64,000 nt of DNA. Source: Actinomycetota bacterium. Its GTDB lineage: Bacteria; Actinomycetota; Actinomycetes; JACCUZ01. This document shows, one piece after another, positions 38,801-46,161 of this stretch (the first letter of the stretch is position 1; every line of letters starts with the position of its first letter). Position numbers and translations under genes: made by a program. The notes beneath the pieces are model-generated. The model worked only from the letters and a program-made list of their open reading frames with translations. It made no database searches and had not been told where the DNA came from. The DNA lies in assembly GCA_030841035.1 (NCBI GenBank), contig JAVEDI010000042.1, forward strand, positions 1 to 64,000, written 5' to 3'.

Positions 38801-39101
38801 GATCGCCGCCAAGGTGGCGACCGACATCGGCGTGCTGCCGCTCGTTGCGCGGGCCGAGGCGCGGCGCGCGACGTACCTGCGCGAAGCGGGCGCGCTCGTC
38901 GAGTCGCGGCTGGCCGCCACCGAAGCCGCCCGGCTGCGCAGCCGGTTCGGCCTGGCCGGCGTCGACGACACCGCGACCGCCGCGGACAGCACCGTGTCCT
39001 TCGGCCGCGCTCGCCTGAAGATGGCCGCCCTTGCCGGGGACCTCATCGCCGTATCGGGCGGCCTCTCCGGCGCCGCCATGACCGCCGTCGGCTTCTTCTA
39101 G
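35865..39101 (+). CDS. SARP/AfsR-type transcriptional regulator with TPR region
   Basis: A 1078-residue regulator. The N-terminal winged-helix DNA-binding region (about 22-115, EVRVLGTLQVRRTDGELVSPRDWRTGKTADLLRLLA) is followed by a bacterial transcriptional activator domain (about 120-265). The NTPase-like module at 275-480 has its P-loop position reading GAEGSGRH (305-312). The usual Lys-Ser/Thr is replaced by Arg-His, so ATP binding is doubtful. The C-terminal half is TPR-like helices. Such proteins activate nearby operons, often for secondary metabolism; copCD and the oxidase cluster are adjacent. GAAGGG lies 6 bases before the ATG; a second ATG at 35886 is possible. Confidence 0.85.
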   Translation: MAEREHAMPHAYESLTEVVSDRIEVRVLGTLQVRRTDGELVSPRDWRTGKTADLLRLLALSNAELVPVGTLLEALWPSVDEQRARASLRTAASHLRKILGPDSVERHHDGLRLVGAWVDAGAFTQLVGEVSRHRRQGRLAESVRATREAESLYIEEFRAHDADAEWALQWREQLAHAHRAMLTDAAEAAVELGWMRDAVGFASRVLERDYCNERAYRALIQGYAGLGETERALRTFERCRAVLAEELGADPSPQTQAVHLQVLRAEPVSVDTAPWVGRHAEVQWLSQVLETVATSRRAAVVRLTGAEGSGRHRLVEEACRRTGVRELVPATGVSGDDLLRQVGDGDAVAVVLPDAEITGSADGRDLLRALMRSPVPVALVLTGEPLGDQSPELPLPDGVIVDLRHLEVQPLTEAETEGLAVSVLGGPVAAQLAAELMSVSRGNPGRALETLTEWTRGGRITATAGGLVLAAVDSAAPHAAIEPMLARIVDRLDAGELEVLALAALIEVPMSVVALADLVDIAATPSERRAAVQAAIDHLADLAVVTTAEQGVALRDPVLRPAVESWLRPAVRRRLHVRIAEQARVSPAERVRHWIAAGESELACAAALDAARLAATEGRWSEAHDHLLQVWRLADADTSPEDRLDLHERLGDACTALGRREEARESYLAAVNLSRANGLEAVGRVTAKLDSVVAGAQLRRRASDRVRTPELSLVPVAPGEVHADSQDWAATLHEVETELLPRREFDKARSMAALAATRSADPAVRAQAVLLSHLPDLLLGNPAAAEEPLRRAAEEARLTGAHDAARTLDLARGLLVHDRGTAPDRRLDTSGLDGEGDGAWCWTTVRILIERGETTAAALLEPRLPLPGSRPVVRHLGMLSSAELRLASGEVQAAKSIFETLLDEALRDGNTFLVPLVAARLVCLVAADDVDAAQNYFDLLDLASGPGGDLPREQVWRQLARAAIRTAVGRPRAAAASAAIAAKVATDIGVLPLVARAEARRATYLREAGALVESRLAATEAARLRSRFGLAGVDDTATAADSTVSFGRARLKMAALAGDLIAVSGGLSGAAMTAVGFF

Positions 39102-39232
39102 CCCGCCGACCAGCCGCCGGCCACAGGCGCGGGCACCGCGACCGGTCCCCACCCCCTCGCCCCCGCCCCGCCCTCGTCCCGCCCCCGCCCCGCCCCCGCC
39201 CCCGCCCCGCCCTCGCCCGCGCCCTCCCCCCT
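39102..39232. repeat. C-rich low-complexity tract
   Basis: After the SARP stop the plus strand becomes a nearly pure run of CCCCG/CCCTCG units (densest at 39148-39232). A second, shorter C-rich tract follows at 39295-39390. Each tract leads into a copy of the palindromic repeat. No protein-like frame is convincing here. Confidence 0.6.
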
Positions 39233-39287
39233 CGTGATCGTGAGGCAGATCGGCACCGAAACCGTGCCGGATCCCCTCACGATCACC
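39233..39287. repeat. Palindromic repeat, copy 2
   Basis: The left arm begins CGTGATCGTGAGGCAGATC and the right arm ends CCCTCACGATCAC; the outer 12 bases of each arm pair perfectly, as does the inner GGCAC/GTGCC. Copies 2 and 3 differ at one base over 61 bases and are related to copy 1 at 15421. It lies between the convergent SARP and PKD genes. Confidence 0.8.
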
Positions 39288-39390
39288 AGCACACCGGCCC
39301 GCCGGCCCCCGCCCCGCTCTCCGGCCCGCACCCTGCTTTCGCCCGCGCCCCCGGCCCCCCGCCCTCGGCCCCTGCCCCGCTCTCGCCCTG

Positions 39391-39445
39391 CGTGATCGTG
39401 AGGCAGATCGGCACCGAAACCGTGCCGAATCCCCTCACGATCACC
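39391..39445. repeat. Palindromic repeat, copy 3
   Basis: This near-identical second copy lies 158 bases after copy 2 (GAATCC where copy 2 has GGATCC) and shares the following CAGCACA. The tandem arrangement of C-rich tract plus palindrome suggests a local duplication of about 160 bases. Confidence 0.8.
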
Positions 39446-39468
39446 AGCACAGCCGACCGGGCAAGCAG

Positions 39469-39536
39469 GAGGCCCGCACCCCTCGGGGGGATGCGGGCCT
39501 CTGCCGTCGGGAGCCCGTCGGGGGTCCGGGCTCCCG
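39469..39536 (-). terminator. Two consecutive strong hairpins after the PKD-protein gene
   Basis: Hairpin 1 pairs GAGGCCCGCA (39469-39478) with TGCGGGCCTC (39492-39501). Hairpin 2 pairs CGGGAGCCCG (39508-39517) with CGGGCTCCCG (39527-39536); both stems are perfect. They lie 58-125 bases beyond the stop of the minus-strand gene ending at 39594 and probably terminate it; no U-run is present. Confidence 0.55.
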
Positions 39537-39593
39537 AGGATCAGGAGGATCACCTTGATCAGGTCGATCACGGCGATCACGGCGATCAGAGGA

Positions 39594-41732
39594 TCAGTTG
39601 GTCACCTGCAGCGTGCCGACGGCGCTGCCGCCCGTCGCGCTGATGTAGGTCACCGTCGACTGACCGGCAGCCGGTTTCGGCAGGACCCCGCCCTTGAAGG
39701 AGAAGGCGCCGGCCGCATCCACGAAGCCCTGCCCGATGTAGGGCCCGTCCGGACTGCTGCCCAGCACGATGGCCACGGCCTGCGCGGCCTTGACGCTCGA
39801 CGCGCCGCTCACGCGCCACTCGCCGCGGGTGCGGTAGCGGGCGGTCAGGCCGGTGAGGGACTCCGCCAGCGCGGCGATCGTGACCTCGTCGGTCGACTCG
39901 GTGCCCTCGGCCGCCGTGGCGACCAGCTTGAGGACCACCGGCGCGTTGTCGATGACGTACCCGGTGTGCACCGTCCCGGCAGGACCGGCCGGCAGCTTCA
40001 TCAACGGGTAGGTGAAGGTCGGGCGCGGGACCGACCCGTTGGACAACGTCACCGCCGGCCCACTGACCTGCGACCAGGACAGCGACCGGTGCCCCGTGGT
40101 GCCCGTGGAGTCCAGCGTCACCGTGCGACCGCGTTGCACGATCTGGTCGGCGCCGGCCTGGGCCAGCACAACGGTCGGCGCGGCGACCTCGATCGCCCGC
40201 GTCATCGGGAGGCTGGTGCCACCCGGGCCCGTGACCTTGAGCGTGACGGTGTACCCGCCCGCCGCCTCCGGTGTCCAGACCGCCTGCGAGGTGCCCTGAC
40301 CCGCGAGCGTGCCGTTCGGTCCGCCGGAGATCTGCCAGTCGTAACCGGCGATGTCTCCCGTCGATCCGCTGCCGTCGAGGCTGACCGGCTGGCCCACCTG
40401 TGCTTCTGGAGGCGCGACGAACGCCGCGACGGGCAGGCCCGCGGCGAAGCCGCCACCGGTGGTGTCCAGGCCCGACGAGTCGGAACCACCTCGGGTGGAG
40501 GTGACGGTCACCGCAGCCGGCGGCGCGAGAACGTCGTTGAACGTCGTCGACGAGGCGCCCAGCGGTCCGAAGCCCTTCACGCTCAAGGCAGGAACGTCGA
40601 TGTCGACGAGCGCGTCGCTCGAGGTGGCGGCGACGGTGAGCGTGTGGCTGTCGGCGTCGTACGTCGCTTGTGTCACGGTGACCTGGTCGGTCAGCGAGAC
40701 GGACTTCCGGGTGACCGGCTTGTCGCTGACGTTGACGACCTCGACCTTCGTGCCGGGCGCGATGTTCTTGTCCACGGCGATACGGGCGTAGTAGCGACCG
40801 TCCTGACCGCGCAACGGGGTGCTCGGGAACTCCAGCGCCGGGTCAGCACTCACCTGGATCGCCTGGCCGACCTCGGAGGAGGCAAAGACCTCGATGAAGC
40901 CTTTGCCGTCACTGCCCGTGCGGTACACGGCCTTGTCGACGTCCAGGCCGCTGTTGGTGGCGTAACGGCCCTGGACCGAGAACAGGTCGGTGCTCGCCAG
41001 CTCGGTGGTGGTCCCGTCTGCGTTGACCTGCTCGACCTTGACGTAGTTGGTGTTGTACGGACTGCCGACCACCTGGTGGTCCTGCGTGGGATCACCCGTG
41101 TATCCCGCGGGTGCCGCCGGCTCGACGGTCGGGTCCCACTTGAGGAACGGGCCGATGCGACTCTTCAGCGCGCCACCGAAGGCACCCGGCGTGATGCCGA
41201 TGTCCTCGGTCATGTTGATGCCTTTGCCGCCCGAGGTGGTGAACTGGTCGACGCCGTAGGGGTGCGTGATGCGCCAGGTGACGCCGTCCGGGGCCCCGGT
41301 GGCGCGGATGCGCACCCGCCCGAACACCATCTGGTCACCCGGGACGACCTGCCCGGTCGCCCACGCGCCCTCGAGGTCCATGCCGACCGTCAGGTCGACG
41401 CCCTGCACGGCAAGTTGCGCGCCCGCCATCTGGTAGAAGAACTCGCCCGGGAAGTTGTCCGGGTACGAGACGGGCAGGTCCGGGTTGGGGACCTCGGCAG
41501 GCAGCGTCGAGCACAGCGGGTCGTCCAACGTTGTGCACGCCTCGAGACGCACGCCGTTGCTGTCCTTGTACCAAGCCGGGAAACCGTGCTCGGCGATCGG
41601 TCCTACCTGCACGAGCGAGCCGTGCCTGCTGCCCGGGTCCATCACGGCCCCGAGCGCCCCCACCACGGCAGTACTGGCAAGCACCAGCACAGTGCCCGCG
41701 CTCACCACCGCCCGCGTCAGCTTCCTGTTCAT
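39594..41732 (-). CDS. Large secreted protein with PKD/Ig-like domains
   Basis: A 712-residue secreted protein. The signal peptide covers about residues 1-30 (NRKLTRAVVSAGTVLVLASTAVVGALG). The N-terminal conserved-looking region has HGFPAWYKDSNGVRLEACTTLDDPLC and FPGEFFYQMAGAQLAV. The middle is beta-rich. A PKD domain follows at roughly 425-510 (DGSGSTGDIAGYDWQISGG ... GGYTVTLKVTG) and a second PKD/Ig-like domain at about 515-620. No membrane anchor or sortase motif is seen. The ATG at 41732 is favoured because GGAGGGG lies about 6 bases upstream; a GTG at 41738 would be too close to it. It is divergent from the multicopper oxidase. The function is unknown; a surface or partner protein of the oxidase is plausible. 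Confidence 0.8.
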   Translation of the reverse strand: MNRKLTRAVVSAGTVLVLASTAVVGALGAVMDPGSRHGSLVQVGPIAEHGFPAWYKDSNGVRLEACTTLDDPLCSTLPAEVPNPDLPVSYPDNFPGEFFYQMAGAQLAVQGVDLTVGMDLEGAWATGQVVPGDQMVFGRVRIRATGAPDGVTWRITHPYGVDQFTTSGGKGINMTEDIGITPGAFGGALKSRIGPFLKWDPTVEPAAPAGYTGDPTQDHQVVGSPYNTNYVKVEQVNADGTTTELASTDLFSVQGRYATNSGLDVDKAVYRTGSDGKGFIEVFASSEVGQAIQVSADPALEFPSTPLRGQDGRYYARIAVDKNIAPGTKVEVVNVSDKPVTRKSVSLTDQVTVTQATYDADSHTLTVAATSSDALVDIDVPALSVKGFGPLGASSTTFNDVLAPPAAVTVTSTRGGSDSSGLDTTGGGFAAGLPVAAFVAPPEAQVGQPVSLDGSGSTGDIAGYDWQISGGPNGTLAGQGTSQAVWTPEAAGGYTVTLKVTGPGGTSLPMTRAIEVAAPTVVLAQAGADQIVQRGRTVTLDSTGTTGHRSLSWSQVSGPAVTLSNGSVPRPTFTYPLMKLPAGPAGTVHTGYVIDNAPVVLKLVATAAEGTESTDEVTIAALAESLTGLTARYRTRGEWRVSGASSVKAAQAVAIVLGSSPDGPYIGQGFVDAAGAFSFKGGVLPKPAAGQSTVTYISATGGSAVGTLQVTN

Positions 41733-42071
41733 CAGCACCCCTCCGATGGCTCAACCCGGGGCATGGCCTCGGGCCTATCCCCGGAAGGGTCACGGGGGAC
41801 CGTCACGATGGCGTCATGACAGACGATCGCAGAGCAGGGCCGGCGGCCACGGATCTGCCCTTCGCCCTCCACGGCCCTGTCTCGTCGCGACGGCGCAAAG
41901 GGACAAACGCGGTGCAGCAGCACGCAACCGGGTGACATCCAATCGCCCTCGGCGAGACGCCCGCTGCAGCGCGTGACTTTTTGCGGAGTTTTTGCGCTGC
42001 GGTTCCACTGTGTCTGCGGGGGTGGGGACCGGGGGGTCGCCTACAGGTCCGCAACGAGGGGAAGAAGAACC
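41733..42071. promoter_or_regulatory. Divergent intergenic region of the PKD and oxidase genes
   Basis: These 339 bases separate two divergently transcribed secreted-protein genes and must hold both promoters. The clearest structure is a pair of direct repeats TTTTTGCG at 41978-41985 and 41989-41996, with start points 11 bases apart, 76-94 bases before the oxidase ATG. Eleven-base direct repeats are the usual footprint of OmpR/PhoP- and SARP-type activators. Inverted arms CAGGGCCG and CGGCCCTG also occur near 41836 and 41871. No gene is supported here. Confidence 0.4.
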
Positions 42072-43724
42072 ATGGGCGTCAACAGACGTGATGTGCTCAA
42101 GCTCGGCGCGCTGGGCGCCGTCGGTGCCGCGGGACTGACCGTGCCGTTCGGCTCATCAGTCGCCACCAAGTCAGCCAGTCGGCTCGGGTCGAAGAACATG
42201 CCGAAGCCGTTCGAGGCGAAGTTCCGCTACCAGTCGGTCCTCGAGCCCTACCGCACCGAGGTCGACGCAGCGGGCAAGAGCTGCGACTACTACAGCGTCT
42301 TGCAGAGGGCCGGCACGGCCGCCATCCTGCCCGGCCTGACGTCGCCAGTGTTCGGCTACTACGGCTACAACCGCAGCACACGCCAGTGGGTCGGTGGCCT
42401 GCCAGGGCCACTGATCAAGACCGAGCAGGGCCGCGATGTGGTGCTGCGCGTGCGCAACCAGCTGCCCCAGGTCAACCCGTTGTCGGGCAACCCGTTCAAG
42501 ACCTCGACCCACCTGCACGGCTCAGCTTCCAAGCCGCAGTACGACGGCTACGCCAGCGACGTGACGCCGTCCGGCAGCTACAAGGACTACCACTACCCGA
42601 ACATGCAGGCCGCCCGCACGCTGTGGTACCACGACCACGGTGTGCACTTCACGGCGCAGAACGCCTACTCCGGACTCGCCGCGCAGTACCACATGCACGA
42701 CCCCGCGGAGCGCGCACTGTTGCCGCAAGGGGACTACGACGTCGCGCTGACGATGTCCGACGCGATGTTCGCAGCCGACGGCAGCCTCGCGTACGACGAC
42801 AACTCCCACTCCGGGCTGTGGGGCGACATCATCCTGGTCAACGGCGTGCCGTGGCCGACGATGAAGGTGTCCAAGCGCGTCTACCGGTTCCGGCTGCTCA
42901 ACGCGTCGATCTCCCGTTCCTACCGTCCGACCCTCAGCAACGGTGCGCCGCTCGTCATGGTGGCGACTGACGGTGGCCTGATGCCGAAGGCACAGGCCGT
43001 GACCAGCTACCGGCACGGTGGTGCCGAGCGCTACGAGTTCCTCATCGACTTCACCAACTACAAGGCCGGTACGCAGATCCAGCTGAAGAACCTCAGCAAC
43101 AAGAACAACGTCGACTACGACTTCACCGACCGGATCATGCAGTTCGAGGTCACCGACGACTCCTTCACCAAGCAGAACAACGTCGTGCCGACCACCCTGG
43201 TCGACGTACCCGTCATGAACCTCGTCGAGAAGCCCTCGTACAAGGTGCGCAACCTCGCGGTCGAGCGCCAGGGCGGCGAGTGGAAGATCAACGGCAAGAG
43301 CTGGGTCGATGTCGTCGAGAGCGACTACAAGCTGGTCCTCGCCGATCCCGAGCTGAACGACGTGGAGATCTGGGAGATCGAGAACAAGTCGGGTGGCTGG
43401 TTCCACCCGGTGCACATCCACCTGATCGACTTCCAGGTCATCGATCGCAACGGAAAGCCGCCGTTCGCCTACGAGCGCGGGCCCAAGGACGTCGTGTACG
43501 TCGGGGAGAACGAGAAGGTCCGCGTCATGATGCGCTTCGAGCACCAGCGCGGCTACTACATGGTCCACTGCCACAACCTGCCGCACGAGGATCACGACAT
43601 GATGCAGCAGTTCTCGGTCGGCATGAAGGGCGTCGCGCACGACGAGAACGACCCGATCGAGGCGGACAAGTGCAAGGCAGACCGGCTGCCCCGCGACGAA
43701 GACCCCGACTACGTCAAGACGTGA
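42072..43724 (+). CDS. Tat-exported multicopper oxidase
   Basis: A 550-residue three-domain multicopper oxidase of the CotA/bilirubin-oxidase/phenoxazinone-synthase shape. The Tat signal is NRRDVLKLGALGAVGAAGL (residues 4-22). Copper ligands are in HLHG (147-150), WYHDHG (185-190), HPVHIH (445-450) and HCHNLPHEDHDMM (499-511). Type 1 ligands would be His445, Cys500, His505 and axial Met510; all four copper motifs are intact. The substrate could be a phenolic, bilirubin-like molecule or metal ion. A purine-rich RBS (GAGGGGAAG) precedes the ATG. It is coupled by GTGA to a signal peptidase gene. Confidence 0.92.
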   Translation: MGVNRRDVLKLGALGAVGAAGLTVPFGSSVATKSASRLGSKNMPKPFEAKFRYQSVLEPYRTEVDAAGKSCDYYSVLQRAGTAAILPGLTSPVFGYYGYNRSTRQWVGGLPGPLIKTEQGRDVVLRVRNQLPQVNPLSGNPFKTSTHLHGSASKPQYDGYASDVTPSGSYKDYHYPNMQAARTLWYHDHGVHFTAQNAYSGLAAQYHMHDPAERALLPQGDYDVALTMSDAMFAADGSLAYDDNSHSGLWGDIILVNGVPWPTMKVSKRVYRFRLLNASISRSYRPTLSNGAPLVMVATDGGLMPKAQAVTSYRHGGAERYEFLIDFTNYKAGTQIQLKNLSNKNNVDYDFTDRIMQFEVTDDSFTKQNNVVPTTLVDVPVMNLVEKPSYKVRNLAVERQGGEWKINGKSWVDVVESDYKLVLADPELNDVEIWEIENKSGGWFHPVHIHLIDFQVIDRNGKPPFAYERGPKDVVYVGENEKVRVMMRFEHQRGYYMVHCHNLPHEDHDMMQQFSVGMKGVAHDENDPIEADKCKADRLPRDEDPDYVKT

Positions 43725-44308
43725 GCCGGCTGCAGACGGCTCCTGCGCCGGGGGGCACCCGCCCGTCCGGTGCAGGAGCGTGCGATGCCCCGGCCGCTGC
43801 GGGCGGCGCAGCCCGTCGCGTCCGGGTGCACGGCTGGCTGCTGTTGCTGCTCGTCGTGGCAGCCGTCGTCGTGGCGCGGGCTGTCGCGGTCACCCCTGTG
43901 ACCGTCTCGTCCGAGAGCATGGTTCCCACGCTTGCCCGCGGCGACGTCGTGCTCGTCGACAAGGCGGTGTGGCGCCTACGTGGACCGCACCGAGGTGAGC
44001 TGGTGGTGTTCGACGCCGCCGACCACCAGCGGAGCCTCAAGCGCATGGTCGCCGTCGGGGGAGACACCGTGGAGATCCGCGACGCCATCCTCTATGTCAA
44101 CGGCCGCCGTGTCCCCGAGCCCTACGTCGACCACAGCCGCATCGACGGCCTCTACTTCGGGCCGGTGCGCGTGCCCGACGACCGGGTCTTCGTGCTGGGC
44201 GACAACCGCTCGAACTCGATCGACTCGCGCGCGTACGGTCCGGTCGCGCGCGGCGCGCTGATCGGCACCGCCGTACTCGGCCTGTGGCCGACGCACACCA
44301 TCGGGTAG
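43721..44308 (+). CDS. Signal peptidase I
   Basis: A 195-residue type I signal peptidase (S26). One N-terminal membrane helix (GWLLLLLVVAAVVVARAVAV, about 38-57) is followed by the catalytic serine S66 in SESMVPTLARGD and the lysine K107 in LKRMVAVGGDTVEIRD. The box-E motif is GDNRSNSIDSR. It is compact and complete. Its GTG overlaps the oxidase stop by 4 bases, so it is made together with the oxidase, which itself needs signal-peptide removal, as does the divergent PKD protein. It may be a dedicated processing enzyme rather than the housekeeping LepB. Confidence 0.9.
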   Translation: MSRLQTAPAPGGTRPSGAGACDAPAAAGGAARRVRVHGWLLLLLVVAAVVVARAVAVTPVTVSSESMVPTLARGDVVLVDKAVWRLRGPHRGELVVFDAADHQRSLKRMVAVGGDTVEIRDAILYVNGRRVPEPYVDHSRIDGLYFGPVRVPDDRVFVLGDNRSNSIDSRAYGPVARGALIGTAVLGLWPTHTIG

Positions 44309-44315
44309 CAGCCGT

Positions 44316-44336
44316 GCTCGACCGCCGGTCGCGAGC
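44316..44336. terminator. Hairpin between convergent genes
   Basis: GCTCGACC pairs with GGTCGCGAGC (one bulged base) around a 3-base loop. It lies between the signal peptidase stop and the end of the opposing queA-like gene. This is a candidate bidirectional terminator. Confidence 0.35.
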
Positions 44337-44341
44337 GGCGC

Positions 44342-45394
44342 TCAGCCGGGCAGCAGCAGAGTGCTGTCGCCGAACTCGTGGCCGAGATAGCCCTCGCGCT
44401 CGGCAGCGCGATAAGCGACCGACACCAGGTCCGGGCCCGCGACGGCCTGCAGCAACGCCAGGTGCGATGCACCCGGCTCGTGCCAGCCGGTGATCAGGCC
44501 GCCGACGACACGGGCCGGGCGCTGCGGTCCGAGCACGAGATCGGTCCAGCCTTCTCCCGCGACGAGCGAGCCGTCCGGCAGCGCGACCGACTCGATCGCG
44601 CGCGTCACCGTCGTGCCCACCGCGACGACCCGCCCACCCGCCGCCCTGGTGGCGTTGACCAGCCGGGCCGTCGGCGCAGGCACCCGGTAGCGCTCGGGCA
44701 GCGGGGCCTCCCCCTTCTCCAGCGAGGAGACGCCGGTGTGCAACGTGACGGGTGCGAGCACCACGCCCGAGGTGACCAGGTCGGCCACCAGCGCCTCGGT
44801 GAACGGCCGTCCGGCGCTCGGCATCTCCGCGCTGCCGGCATCGCGGGCGAAGACCGTCTGGTAGGCCGTGAGCGGCCAGCGGCCGGGCACGTAGTCGTAG
44901 GCGATCGGCCGGCCGTGCCGGGCGAGGTACGTCGACACGGGTTGCGGTACGTCGACGCGCGCGCGCCAGAGCCGCGGCGCAGCCAGGCCCGCCTCCGGGT
45001 AAGTCTCTTCGAGCACCAAGGATCCCTCGGCAACCGCGATCGCTTCGGTCCGGCGGCCGTCGCGCAGCGGCCCGGCTGCCCGGTCGCCGGGTCGGAGCTC
45101 GACGACCCACGTGTCCTCGACCAGCTCGGTGGAGAAGTGCACGGTGACGTGCTGGCCGCCGTGGCGCACTCCCGACACGGCTGCGGCGAGCGTCGCCGAC
45201 GTGTTGACCACCATTAGGTCACCCTGCTCCAGGAAGCCCGTCAGGTCGGCGAACCGCGCATGCCGCACATCGCCAGGACGGGCCACCAGCAGGCGCACAC
45301 CGTCGCGTGGCACGCCGCGTGCCTCCGGCGGCTGCGACGCCGAAGGAAGTGGGGTGCGGGGCAACCCGGGGCCGACGAGCTGGTCGAGGCTCAC
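44342..45394 (-). CDS. queA: QueA-like S-adenosylmethionine:tRNA ribosyltransferase-isomerase
   Basis: A 350-residue protein with QueA features: FADLTGFLEQGDLMVVNTSATLAA, AYDYVPGRWPLTAYQTVFARDAGSAEMPSAGRPFT, LHTGVSSL, and the end ITGWHEPGASHLALLQAVAG. Genuine QueA builds epoxyqueuosine on tRNA. No other queuosine gene (tgt, queC-G) is in the window, and many actinobacteria carry isolated QueA-like genes, so the activity may differ. The GTG start overlaps the SDR stop (GTGA), placing it in an operon downstream of a probable SoxR-controlled promoter. Confidence 0.85.
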   Translation of the reverse strand: MSLDQLVGPGLPRTPLPSASQPPEARGVPRDGVRLLVARPGDVRHARFADLTGFLEQGDLMVVNTSATLAAAVSGVRHGGQHVTVHFSTELVEDTWVVELRPGDRAAGPLRDGRRTEAIAVAEGSLVLEETYPEAGLAAPRLWRARVDVPQPVSTYLARHGRPIAYDYVPGRWPLTAYQTVFARDAGSAEMPSAGRPFTEALVADLVTSGVVLAPVTLHTGVSSLEKGEAPLPERYRVPAPTARLVNATRAAGGRVVAVGTTVTRAIESVALPDGSLVAGEGWTDLVLGPQRPARVVGGLITGWHEPGASHLALLQAVAGPDLVSVAYRAAEREGYLGHEFGDSTLLLPG

Positions 45395-46089
45395 CGGGCC
45401 GCCGACGCGGCGAGCAGCTCGGTCGCGCGATAGCGACCGCTCGGCGGCCGTTGCTCGATCAGCCTCAGCAGCGCCGGCACCACTGACGCGGGCTCCGGCC
45501 GGTCGGAGATGTCCTCGCCCGGGAAGGCCTGCTGGTGCATCGCCGTGCGCATGTCACCGGGGTCGAAGCTGTAGACGCCGAGTCCGGGCTCTTCGAGCGC
45601 CAGCACCGCGGTCAGCTGGTCGAGGGCCGCCTTGGCGGAGCCGTAGCCACCCCAACCCGGGTAACTCTCGACGGCCGCGTCGGAGCTGATGTTGACAAGG
45701 GCCCCCTGACGGGCCACGAGGTCCGGCAGCACCGACTGCAGCAGCGCCAACGGCGCGTGGACGTCGACGTCGTACACCCGCACGAGCTCCGCGAGAGGGT
45801 AGTCGGCGAGTCTCGGCTGAGGGCTCGGTCCGAGGTGGCTGGCGTTGTTGACGAGCAGGTCAAGACCGCCGAGCTCGACGGTCGCGCACCTCATCGAGGC
45901 ACGGTGGTCCGGGTCGGTGACGTCACCGGGCAGCACGCGGACCTGCTCAGGCGACAGGCGGCGTACGGCGGCGGCGAGATCACGCGCGTTGCGCGCGTCG
46001 AGGACCAGGGACCAGCCCCGGGCGGCGAGAGCCTCGGCGAGCGCCAGCCCCAGCCCTCGCGAAGCGCCGGTGACAAGGGCGACGGACAT
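45391..46089 (-). CDS. Short-chain dehydrogenase/reductase
   Basis: A 232-residue SDR. The nucleotide motif is TGASRGLGLALAEALAARG, followed by LDARN, DLLVNNASHLGP (NNA) and catalytic Ser with YGSAKAALDQ (Y-x-x-x-K). It probably uses NADP(H), judging from the Arg after strand 2. It heads a two-gene unit with the queA-like gene and is divergent from soxR with 72 bases between them, suggesting redox control. The substrate is unknown. Confidence 0.87.
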   Translation of the reverse strand: MSVALVTGASRGLGLALAEALAARGWSLVLDARNARDLAAAVRRLSPEQVRVLPGDVTDPDHRASMRCATVELGGLDLLVNNASHLGPSPQPRLADYPLAELVRVYDVDVHAPLALLQSVLPDLVARQGALVNISSDAAVESYPGWGGYGSAKAALDQLTAVLALEEPGLGVYSFDPGDMRTAMHQQAFPGEDISDRPEPASVVPALLRLIEQRPPSGRYRATELLAASAAR

Positions 46090-46124
46090 GTATCACTCCT
46101 GTGGCTCGGAGAATGTGCGATCAT

Positions 46125-46152
46125 CCTTGTAGTTGAAGTGAGGTTCAGGTCA
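46125..46152. promoter_or_regulatory. Candidate SoxR operator/promoter
   Basis: Between the divergent SDR and soxR genes lies the imperfect palindrome CCTTGTAGTTGAAGTGAGG (46125-46143), which has the CCT...AGG ends and AT centre of SoxR sites. On the minus strand TTGACC (46152-46147) and AAGGAT are separated by 19 bases, the long spacer typical of MerR-family activated promoters, reading into the SDR gene. Confidence 0.45.
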
Positions 46153-46161
46153 AGGAGCGGC

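Noticed and set aside
39098-39580. 160-codon minus-strand frame downstream of the PKD gene
   Set aside because: Beyond the first hydrophobic residues it runs through two hairpins, two palindromes and C-rich DNA and becomes Gly/Arg/Ala repeats; it is not protein-like.
41836-41885. Long-range inverted repeat in the oxidase/PKD intergenic region as a terminator
   Set aside because: Arms of 8 bases separated by about 30 bases between divergent promoters make termination unlikely; this is probably chance in GC-rich DNA.
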